64,000 bases of DNA from Tenrec ecaudatus (taxonomy: Eukaryota; Chordata; Mammalia; Afrosoricida; Tenrecidae), in assembly GCF_050624435.1 (NCBI RefSeq), contig NC_134546.1:39077501-39141500 (forward strand). The letters run 5' to 3'. Position 1 is the stretch's first letter. Each line of letters starts with the position of its first letter. Position numbers and translations under genes: made by a program. Of the stretch, positions 55,101-64,000 are shown piece after piece. Below the pieces are notes generated by a model. It saw only the letters and a list, made by a program, of their open reading frames with translations. It did not search any database and was not told the DNA's origin.

Positions 55101-57017
55101 AATTTGTGGACATCTGTCCCTCCCCCAAGAAGAATTTACTTCAGAGGACAGCACTGAAACTACAGCTCAGGGAAAGGGACATGTCTGATCAGAGCACATG
55201 GGAGCAAATGAAGGGGGAAGAAGAGAGTGGAGCACATCCTGGCCCACCAAGCCCTGAGGACAACAATTCTGCTCAGAGTAGCCAGTGCACAGGCAGACCA
55301 TATGGCTGGCCCCACTACGAGACACGACATTCCTCACTGACCCATAGTGCTACAGGGGACAATACTGGAGACACAGTGTGGGAATTGCACCTGATCTGAC
55401 CCCACTACACCGAGGCAAAATACAGGGCATGCAACAGAATAACAAGGGGAGCAGAGCAAGGAAATCCCAGGGGAGTACCAAAAGTAGACTTTGGGGCCAG
55501 GGCATGGCACCCCATCAGACTCGACCAGAAAACATTCCTACAAGTCAACAGACCTTGAACTATTTACAGGCTTTCCTTTTTTTGTCATTGTTTTGTTTTG
55601 CTCTGTCTTGTTTTTGTACATATTATTATCTCTGTAGGTCTATCTAGATAAGATAGGGTGGATAAACAATCTGGAGGAGAAAACAACAGGACCAATGGTA
55701 GGGTGGTGGTGGTTGTGGGAAAACATGGGAGAGGGGGAGGTGGGGGAAAGGAAGTGACATTAATAACCCCAGGGACAAGGGAACAAGTGATCCAAAATCA
55801 ATGGTAAGGAGGGTGTAAGAGGCCTGGTAGGGCTTGATCAAGGGCAATGTAACCGAGAAGAATTACTGAAACCCAAATGAAAGCTGAGCACGATAGTGGG
55901 ACAAGAGGAGAGTAAAAGGAAATAGAGGAAAGAACTAGGAGGCAAAAGGCATTTACAGAGGTCTAAATACAGGCATGTACATATGTAAATATATTTATAT
56001 ATGACAATTGGGAATAGATCTATGTGCATATAGGTTTAGTATTAATGTAGCAGATGGACATTGAGCCTCTACTCAAGTACTCCCTCAATGCAAGAACACT
56101 CTGTTCTATTAAACTGGCATTCCATGATGCTCACCTTCCCAACAAGATTGCTGAAGACAAAGCGGGTACATAAGCAAATGTGGTGAAGAAAGCTGATGGT
56201 GCCCAGCAATAAAAAGATAGTGTCTGGAGTCTTAAAGACTTGAAGGTACACAAGTGGCCATCTCACTGAGAATCCACTAAGCCCACATGGAAGAAGCACA
56301 CCAGCTTGTGTGATCATAAGGTGTCAATGGGATCAGGTATCAGGCATCAAAGAACAAAAAATCATATCATTGGGAATGAGGGGGTGTGTGGAGCAGGGAT
56401 CCCAAGGCCATCTGTAAGCAACTGGACATCCCCTTACAGAAGGGTTGTGGAAAGGAGACAAGTCGGACAGGCTGCAGTGAAACATACAACTTTCCTCTAG
56501 TTCTTAAATACTTCCTCACCCCCATTATCATGATCCCAATTCTACCTTACAAATCTGGCTAGACCAGTGGATGTACACTGGTACAGATAGGAACTGGAAG
56601 CACAGGGAATCCAGGGCAGATGAACCCTTCAGGATCAGTGGTATGAGTGGCGTTACTGGGAGGGTGGCGGGAAGGTGGGGTAGAAAGGGGCAACTGATTT
56701 CAAGGAGCTACATATAACCCTCTCCCTGGGGAATGGCCAACAGAAAAGTGGGTGAGGTTAGACATCGGTCAGTGTAAAACATGGAAAAATAATGATTTAT
56801 AAATTATCGGGGGAGAGAGGAAAGGAGGGTGGGGGACGGAGGGGAAAATAAGGAGATGATTCCAAGGGCTCAAGTCGAAAGCAAAATATTTTGTGAATGA
56901 TGAGGGCAACAAATGTACAAATGTGCTTGACACAATGGATGGATATACAGATTGTGATAATAATTGTATGAGCTCCCAATAAAATGATTAAAAAAGAAAA
57001 AAAAATCACAAATTTGA
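55101..57017 (+). mobile_element. 1.9 kb L1-type non-coding retroposon
   Basis: 1917 bp between 11-bp TSDs AAAAGTCCTTA (55090-55100 and 57018-57028). It begins 'aatttgtggacatctgtccc', passes an 'acttcagaggacagcactga' block, contains the whole 3' segment seen elsewhere, and ends 'cccaataaaatgatt' plus an A-rich tail. No L1 reverse-transcriptase or endonuclease motif appears in any frame. A counterpart on the other strand is 44249-46015. Confidence 0.85.
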
Positions 57018-57286
57018 AAAAGTCCTTAGAGAAAACCTGCCCTGAGGCCCACTCCAGTGATCCCTTAGATATATATGACTTCAGGAAACACAGGGCTACT
57101 AGTACTTACTTAATCAGCAGTGCTAGCTTAATTTCCAGCAGCTCTCTGTCCATGTCGGGATTGTCAATTCGACAAGTGCCTGACTCTGGGGACTGGTGCT
57201 ATGGGGCTGGGAGAGAGTCGGATGACAGCCAGAGGTAAAAGCAGAATCCATAAAGTAGTGAAAATGTGAGACTGATCACTCTAGAG

Positions 57287-57507
57287 CAGTGGGTCTCAAC
57301 CTTCCCAATGCCGCAACCCTTTCCTACAGCTCCTCATGTGTGGTGACCCCCAACCATAACATGATTTTCATTGCTACTTCATATCTGCAAGTTTGCTACT
57401 GTTGTGAATCCTCATAAATATCTGATATGCAGGATGTATCGGGGGACCCCTGTGAAAGGGTCATTCGACCTCCAAAGGGGTAGAGACCCACAGGTTGAGA
57501 ACCGCTG
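57287..57507. mobile_element. SPIN-type hAT MITE, copy 3
   Basis: 221 bp, the longest SPIN copy here. It keeps the inner 'aatatctgatatgcaggatg' block. The flanking octamers CTCTAGAG and ATTTAGAT carry the TCTAGA-type core. Confidence 0.93.
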
Positions 57508-57674
57508 ATTTAGATTAATAAGTAAACCTAGGCTTACCCTGCTTATTGGGTGATCTGAGATCTTACAGGAGAATTAAGACAGATAAGAAGAAAGGGAAGA
57601 GAAATTAAGTACCATTTTACCATGTGGCATGAAATACAAAGTGACCCCGTGAATATTCTTACTGAACTAGGAAT

Positions 57675-57745
57675 ATAACCAAACCAACATTGCTGCCATT
57701 GAGTTGAGCTTGGCTCGTATAGCAACCCGATCTTGATCTCTAGTT
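57675..57745 (-). mobile_element. AfroSINE tail fragment
   Basis: 'gctgccattgagttgagctt' and 'ggctcgtatagcaacccgat' on the plus strand. Confidence 0.55.
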
Positions 57746-57889
57746 AAGTGGAGGTACTCAGGGTGGCTTCCCAGGGAAACTCAGATTTGCACTTGGGAAT
57801 GAGAAACATTCCTTTCCAATTTGGAAGAAAGTATTTAGGCATCTGTGGGAGGACACATCATGTTTTCCAAGGCGCCATCAATCTTTCTC

Positions 57890-58093
57890 AATGAAACCAT
57901 CTGCCATTGTGTCCATTCTGATTCATGGCGACCGGAGATTGCAGTAGGTCTGCTCCCTAAGGTTACTGAGGCTGCAAACTCACGTGAGCAGAGCGGCTCA
58001 TCTTTCTCCCAAGAGGTAGCTGATGGGTTCGACCAGCTGACTTCACGGTTATAACAGCTTATTGCCTCACCACCTATGCTGCCAGGACTCCTT
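57890..58093 (-). mobile_element. AfroSINE
   Basis: 'ctgccattgtgtccattctg' to 'cacctatgctgccaggactc' on the plus strand. Confidence 0.85.
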
Positions 58094-58851
58094 CCTTTCT
58101 CAATGGAACATTCCAAAGGAGAAACCATGGAACCCAGAAAGGGCTGGTGAAGGAGAAAACACAGTAAACATGGCTAGTGTATCCTTATAGAATTCAGCCC
58201 CAGGAAAGCAGGATTTTTATGCAGTGCACGATTTAAGGATTGGCTTTATTAATAGAAACATGACATAAATAAACTAGTGGTCATCTTACCATGCATGGAT
58301 CCGTCCAGTGAGTAGAACAGTTATTAATTTGTAATCTGGAGCGCCCTTCCTGTGGGCTGACAGGAACTATCATGTGATTGGTTATTCATGGAGTTTTAGG
58401 GTTATGGCAGGGACCAGGTATCTTAAAACCCAGTTGCTGTCCTGTCCACCCTAATTTGATTCCTGCAGTCCCTGGGTATGTCAGAAAAGACCTGTGTTCC
58501 TTTCCATTGGGGGTTCAGTGGGTGAGTTTGGGGAACTTTTTAACCTTTTCCAGAGGTACCTCTGGAGAGACTTGGACCTATAGCCTTTCTGTTAGCATGT
58601 AAGTTGCCCTTTTTTAACCTGAAGATTAAAATGCACAAAACATTCAAGCCTTCCTCTCTGCCCAACTATTAATCCACATGGGTATTTCTAACCTGCATGG
58701 TCTCTGGGGCTACCTATTGCTCTGCTCTTTCCTAGTTAAGAGGAACTTTTTGCCAAAGTGCCAGCCTTCTGGAATGCATCCGTAGCCAAGGGGTCCTGGC
58801 AGGAAACAGGGCGCTGCTTCTAGGATCAAGATCTTTGCAGGCTGGGGAGAC
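58094..58851. other. Unassigned DNA
   Basis: No recognisable gene or repeat. Confidence 0.4.
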
Positions 58852-59274
58852 GCTCATGCCCACTAAGTGGACTCTAACTCATAAAGACCCTACAGTAGCG
58901 GTTCTCAACCTGCCTCATCCCGCGGCCTTTTCATACAGTTCCTCATGTTGTGGTGACCCTCCAACTATGAAATTGTTTTCTTTTTTTCCCCATAATTTTC
59001 GTTGCTACTTCATAACAGTCATTTTGCTATTGTTATGAATCGGGTGACCCCTGTGAAAGGGTCCTTCGACCACCCCCAAAGGGGTTGCAACCCACAGGTT
59101 GAGAACCACTGCCCTACAGGGTGGCACTGACCCAGAGGGCCCCCAGGCTTTCATCTTTATACAAGCAGGCTGACTACCCCATTTTTTCCCTCATGGAGTA
59201 GCTGGTGAGTTAGAACCTCCAACCTTTTGGTTAGCAGCCAAGCACTTACCCACTCTGCCACCGAGGCTCCTCTG
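58852..59274 (-). mobile_element. AfroSINE split by SPIN
   Basis: The tail half (58852-58895, 'ggactctaactcataaagac') and the rest (59112-59274, ending 'gccaccgaggctcctc') are consecutive in the SINE. SPIN copy 4 sits between them. Confidence 0.92.
58896..59111. mobile_element. SPIN-type hAT MITE, copy 4, with perfect TSD
   Basis: 216 bp, from TAGCGGTTCTCAACCTG (first base C to T) to 'acaggttgagaaccactg'. Exact 8-bp TSD CCCTACAG at 58888-58895 and 59112-59119, which is the SINE's own 'accctacagggt' text. Confidence 0.96.
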
Positions 59275-59607
59275 AGGAAGTACAGCTCTCCTCAAAACCT
59301 GTTCTCCTCTTCACTGTAATACTGATTTTAACGTTGGGGAACGTGAGACCCAGGGAGAATGAACAAAAGCACCAGCCACTTACTGACAGAGCTGGCTCTT
59401 CCCACAGATCACAGCACCCCTTCACTTTTCTTATGCCCAACCTCAGTTCTCATCAAATCGGCCCTGGTGAATTTCCCAACCTCGCTTCTCCTCTATATTG
59501 GCCCCAGTGAATTGGCACTTAAGTCCCGGCACCTAACGCTCCAGACATCCTTGAGACATGCTGATCCACTCAGGGTGAATGATTTGTGATGGCAAGAACT
59601 CCTTCTC
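59275..59607. other. Unassigned DNA
   Basis: No recognisable feature. A 30-bp phrase near 59285 ('ctcctcaaaacctgttctcc') recurs with changes near 60622. Confidence 0.4.
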
Positions 59608-60340
59608 CACCAGCCTGTGTGATCACAAGGTGTCAAAGGGATGAGGCATGAGGCATCAAAGAACAAAAAATCCTATCATTGTGAATGAGGGGGAGTGCAG
59701 AGTGGAGACCCAAAGCCCATCTATATGCAACTGGACATCCCCTTATAGAAGGGTCTCCGGGAGGAGATGAGCCATTCAGGTTGCAGTGTAGCAACAATGA
59801 AACATACAATTTTCCTCTAGCTCTTAAATGCTTTGCTCTCCCACCCCCACTATCATGATCCCAATTCTATCTTACAAATCCAGCTAGACCAGAGAATGTA
59901 AACTGGTACAGATAGGGACTGGAAACACATGGAATCTAGGACAGATGATCCCTTCAGGACCAATAATGAGAGTAGTGATACCAGGAAGGTAATGGGAAGG
60001 TGGGGTAGAAAGGGGGAACCAATCACAAGGATCTACATATAACCCCCTCCCTGTGGGACTGACAACAGAAAAGTGGGTGAAGGGAGACATCGGAAAGACA
60101 TGATATAATAATAATTTATAAATTATCAAGGATTCATGAGGGAGGGAGAGTGGGAGGGAGTGGAAAAAATTGAGCTGATACCAAGGGCTCAAGTGGAAGG
60201 CAAATGTTTTGAGAGTTATGGTGGCAACAGGTATACAGGTGTGCTTGGCACAATGGATGTATGTGTGGATTGTGATAAGAGTTGTAAGAGCCCCCATAGA
60301 ATGATTTTAATTATAAATAAATAAAAAAAATTTGAAAAAA
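59608..60340 (+). mobile_element. L1-type retroposon, 5'-truncated
   Basis: 733 bp of the common 3' segment ending '…agcccccatagaatgatttt' plus an A-rich tail. The 17-bp TSD, 59591-59607 'ggcaagaactccttctc' and 60341-60357 'gacgagaactccttctc', matches at 15 of 17 positions. Confidence 0.92.
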
Positions 60341-60357
60341 GACGAGAACTCCTTCTC

Positions 60358-61529
60358 GCGGATACACCAGGTTCTGGAGAGTCCAGTGGCCACCAAAGGC
60401 CGCCCTCAAGGCATCGGTGGAGGGAGGAAGGCAGTGTCTCATGGGTCTAGCCACACTCCCCAGGCACCCTTAAGGGGAACTTTGGTGACCGGTTCCCTCT
60501 GGACCTAATTCCACTGGGACTGGGTGTTTGGGGAGCAGTGGGGGAGTGGAAAGGCAGGTTCATAAGCTGATGTTATACATTTGACTCTGGCTGTTCTCAG
60601 CACCAGCTGGCTAGCACAGCTCTCTTCAAAACCTGTTATCCTCACCAGTCTGTTCAAAGTCTTTGAGTTCTCCTGCTGTGTCTGAGCCACTCTTCAGATG
60701 CGTCCAAGGAGAGGAGAGGGAGTGGCACTGTATCTAACTCTGAAAGCAATCATTACTGTGCAAATGACATCTTCCAATGGAGAAGGGAGGAGTGTCCCAG
60801 AGTGCCTACTCATTCTGTGTCTTCTAGGCATGATCTAATACTTCCTCATGCTCTTTCCTTTTGTCATGAACTAACTGAAAGAAAACAGGATGCACTCTTT
60901 TGCTTTATCATTCAAGCAGACAGTACAGGTATTGGATATGGCTTGACACAATCAGCTTCCCTTTTTAAAAGCCAATCTGGCAGAAGAGCATTGAGCTGTT
61001 ATAGGAGTTGCATTGGCCCTTCCAACGCTTTTCTGCCCAGCCCATTAGTCAGCAGCAGAAGAGCCCAGGGACAAAGCTACTCAGCTTGAGCACAGAGGCT
61101 TATGGTTGTAAGTGGGTTGGCTGGGAACAAAGGCATTACAACTCTGACCTAAGACTGCTGAAGTCATTGCTACACAATGACTGCCAGCCTGGCCTCCACA
61201 AATCAGTCAACGGATGAACACGGACTATGTTAGAACAACTCTGGGCTCTGGGACTCCCATCGTTTGCAGGGCAGCAGGGATACAGAAGTGGTGGCAAAGG
61301 AAGCAAAATAAAAACTAAAAAATAGATTGACTAAGGGAAGAGAAAACAAGCAATGTGGGTTTTCTGGTGCTGCCATGGGGTTTCCAGCTTACTGTTATTG
61401 ACTCTCCGCCACCTCTTATCAGTCGGACGGCTTCTCATGCTTCCCCCCACTGTCACGCTCTTCCACCACCCGTGGCTTCCTCTTCAGAAATCCCCATGCC
61501 TAGCCAGACAGGGCTATGACCTTCACACT
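60358..61529. other. Unassigned DNA
   Basis: No gene or repeat recognised. The frame at 60802-61089 plus has no motif. Confidence 0.4.
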
Positions 61530-61735
61530 AGGAGTCCTGGTGGCACAGAGGCTAAATTGGGCTGCTAACCACGAGGTCAGCAGTTCAAAGTCACCAGCTG
61601 TTCTGACAGAGAAAGATGAGGCTTTCTACTCTCATAAAGTGACACAGTTTAGGAGACCCACAGGGGCAGTTCTGCCCTGTCCTATAAAGTCACTGTGAGT
61701 TGGCATCGACTCGATGGCAGTGAGTTTGGCTTGTG
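61530..61735 (+). mobile_element. AfroSINE
   Basis: Well-preserved full copy: 'ggagtcctggtggcacagag', 'gctgctaaccacgaggtcag', 'ggcatcgactcgatggcagt'. Confidence 0.95.
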
Positions 61736-62884
61736 TGCGTGTTTTTCCTCCTCAAGGCTGTCCTAGCCAAATTCTTCAACTCTCCTCAATTCTTCCCACT
61801 TACTTGCGCCCAGTCAAGTACATTAGTCTAAAAACTTAGACCAGTCATAATGCATACAAAGAGATGCAGAGAGGTTTACTTTAAGGAATGGCCTCACAAG
61901 ACTGTGTGTGTGCAAGTGTGTGTGCACGCAGGGGTCGGGGAGTGGCAAACTTCCCAACTGTAAGCCAGGTGGCAGACTAGAGATTCCTGCAACCTTGTGT
62001 CCTATCACCTGCAGGCCGAATGACAAGAAGAGTGAAGAGGAAAAGTGTCTGGGAAAACATAAGTTTATTCCAGGGAAACTCCCTTTGTGCTTTGAAGGCC
62101 TTTCGCTGATTACCTTAAGCCCACTCAAAATATGGAAGGTAATCTGTTTTACTTGAGGCCAACTGGTTGAATTACACATAACTACTTTACAGTAGCAACG
62201 AATGTTTTCCCCCAACAACTGGCACCAAAGCCAGACACTGTCTATAAAGTTAACTATTACATACATTCCCATCATCACCTCTGGTTTCACTCGGTTTCTC
62301 TGTGTCTCTTTTCAACTGCCTCCAATTCCAGTTTTGTGCATGCATGGAAAGAAAACTCTTACTTAGGTGAGGTGAACACTTCAAAGATGTCTAGCACATG
62401 TCCACTAGTGATGGGCACAGAGTAGGCTGGATAGACATTAGGGGTGAATATTGCTGTTTGGTTTGTGATCCTTTGAAACATATCCAAACAACTAGTGGGG
62501 AAAAAAATTCAAGTTTTATGGAAGCTTTGGTATCAGCAACCTCTAAAACCACCTCTTGCCAGCTTTCCATTTGGTGGAAGGTGCTTCTTAAAGATGCACT
62601 TTTGTGAAATCTCTTCAGGACCAGCTTAGGCTGAGCCAAGTCTTGATTGCAATTCTCACTGGCTGTCCCTCCTGCCAGTAGATGCCCGGGTTTCTGCTTC
62701 TTAAAAAGATATCTGCCTGGCAGTGTTTGAGGGTGCCAGTACTCTTTTGGTATTACAAACTCATAATATTCTTCTTCAAGAATGACAGTATTCAGAAGCC
62801 TCAAAAGTTCAAGAACTGAAGTAAGGGAATTTCCCATTTTAAAGTAGAAATGGTAAACAGTTCATTGCTAAGAGTTTCTATACA
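61736..62884. other. Unassigned; 148-codon minus frame at 62391-62837
   Basis: No repeat recognised. The minus frame 62391-62837 is the longest clean one outside transposons. It starts 'MGNSLTSVLELLRLLNTVI' and contains 'YYEFVIPKEYWHPQTLPGR'. I cannot match it to a family, and it has no splice or promoter context. An in-frame stop lies about 25 bases upstream of its ATG. Confidence 0.3.
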
Positions 62885-63411
62885 GAAAACTGCTGCACAA
62901 GTCCTCTTTAGAGTATTGAAAAGCAAGGATGTTACTTTGAGGACTAAGGTGTGCCTGGCACCAGGCATGATATTTTCCATCACATCAGATGCATGTGAAA
63001 GTTGGACACTGAGCAAAAAAGACTAAAGATGAATTGATGACTTTGAGTTGTGGTGCTGGCGAAGAATATTGAAAGTATTATGACTGCTAAAAGGACAAAC
63101 TGACCTGTCTTGGAAGAAGGACGGCCAGAATGTGCCTTCGAGGCAAGGATGACAAGGCTTAGACGTACACACTTTGGGCAGGTTGTTAGAAAAGACCAGT
63201 CCCTGGAGCAGAACCTCATGCTTGGTAAAGAGGAGGGACATAGAAAAATAAGGCCCCCAAGAAGATGGCTTGATACAGTGGCGGCATCAAGGGGCTCAAG
63301 CACAGGAACAATTGTGAGGATGGCACAGTATTGGGCCATGTTTTGTTCTGTGGTACGTAAGGTTGATGTGGGTCAGAACTGACTCAATGGCACCTAACAA
63401 CAACAACATGG
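62885..63411 (+). mobile_element. RTE LINE, 3' 0.5 kb
   Basis: 'gtattgaaaagcaaggatgt', 'tttgagttgtggtgctggcg' and a C-terminal frame with 'KIRPPRRWLDTVAASRG' near 63250. It ends 'gactcaatggcacctaacaa'+caacaac. 5'-truncated. Its end matches the AfroSINE tail. Confidence 0.9.
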
Positions 63412-63639
63412 ATTAGAAATAACTTTATTTATCTTTCAGGTATGGAGTGCTTCTAAATTCATGCTTGCACACAAATAAAAAGTGGTTTATAATGTATTAG
63501 TTAACTTCAAAAGGCCTTTCCCCCCTCAGAAATTCTGTGATTGCCATGATGCATGTATTTCCGGAAGTGCAGTTATAAACAAAATATTTCAAATCTCAGG
63601 TAGTCATAGACTACAATTTATTACCATGAGAACGCTCTT
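63412..63639. other. Unassigned DNA
   Basis: No recognisable feature. Confidence 0.35.
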
Positions 63640-63893
63640 TAAAATTTAAATACATCGTTTTATTGGAGGATCCTTATAGCTTTTTAAAAAATCGCTTTAT
63701 TGGGGGCTCATACAACTCTTATCATAATCCATACATACATCCATCGTGTCAAGCACATTTGTTGCCATCATCATTCTCAAAACATTTGCTTCCTACTTGA
63801 GCCCTTGGTATCAGCTCCTCGTTTTTTCCCCTACCTCCCCGCTATCCCCTCTCTCATGAACCCTTGATAATTTATAAATTATTTTGTACCTTG
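63640..63893 (-). mobile_element. L1-type 3' end(s), probably nested pair
   Basis: A 3'-end relic at about 63640-63682 ('catcgttttattggaggatc') is followed by a second start ('aaaaaatcgctttattgggg') that runs to 'gataatttataaattatttt'. Two 3' ends in a row suggest one insertion inside another, as proven at 44387. Confidence 0.8.
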
Positions 63894-64000
63894 AGAATAC
63901 TCTTAATACCAACATTCCTTGTAATAAAGGTCTTGAATTTTCTAGACATGACAAAGATTTATAAGGTGTGACTTCACAAGGAGGAAAACACTGTTTTGAT

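Noticed and set aside
1..64000. CRISPR arrays, operons, phage or plasmid features
   Set aside because: The repeats are mammalian interspersed elements. There are no regularly spaced short direct repeats and no prokaryotic gene organisation.

Overview
The window is non-coding DNA from a placental mammal. Nothing in it is bacterial: there is no operon, CRISPR array or phage gene, and almost every recognisable feature is a transposable element. About 35 copies of a tRNA-derived SINE of the AfroSINE type place it in Afrotheria. Four short hAT elements with SPIN ('Space Invaders') termini point within Afrotheria to a tenrec, since SPIN is known from the tenrec genome but not from elephant or hyrax. 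Echinops telfairi is my best guess; this is an inference from repeat content, not an alignment.

Layout. 1-7.4 kb: AfroSINEs, a 1.3 kb mariner, two copies of a second mariner, LINE fragments. 7.4-12.7 kb: SPIN copies, a run of minus-strand AfroSINEs, an LTR inside a SINE, and mostly unassigned DNA with one weak candidate exon. 12.7-17.1 kb: a third mariner and a nearly full-length, inactivated RTE (Bov-B-like) LINE. 17-27 kb: older mammalian repeats (MER5A, MIR, L2), a PGAP2 retropseudogene with a local 77-bp partial duplicate, a second mariner-1 copy and two LTRs. 27-36 kb: layered insertions (hAT in SINE, LTR in mariner, L1 in RTE). 36-44 kb: mostly unassigned, with a GT microsatellite, MER5A, MIR, SINEs and an inverted repeat. 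44-57 kb: long non-coding L1-type retroposons, five LTRs, a possible coding exon at 50.3 kb and a 7SK RNA retropseudogene inside an RTE. 57-64 kb: SPIN, AfroSINEs, L1 and an RTE 3' end.

No complete protein-coding gene is visible. The best coding candidate is one 134-nt open segment (50329-50462, + strand) with good splice signals at both ends. A second, weaker one lies at 11835-12003. If either is real, the window is intronic in a plus-strand gene. The transposase, reverse transcriptase and PGAP2-derived frames are all broken.

The main value of the window is its insertion record. Target-site duplications (TSDs) can be read for many elements: 8 bp for hATs, TA for mariner, 4, 5 and 6 bp for three LTR groups, and 11-25 bp for LINE-driven insertions. 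Nesting gives relative ages: AfroSINE before SPIN and the other hAT, mariner-2 before a class II-like LTR, RTE before 7SK and before L1, and L1 before L1. I found no sign of an undescribed functional system.
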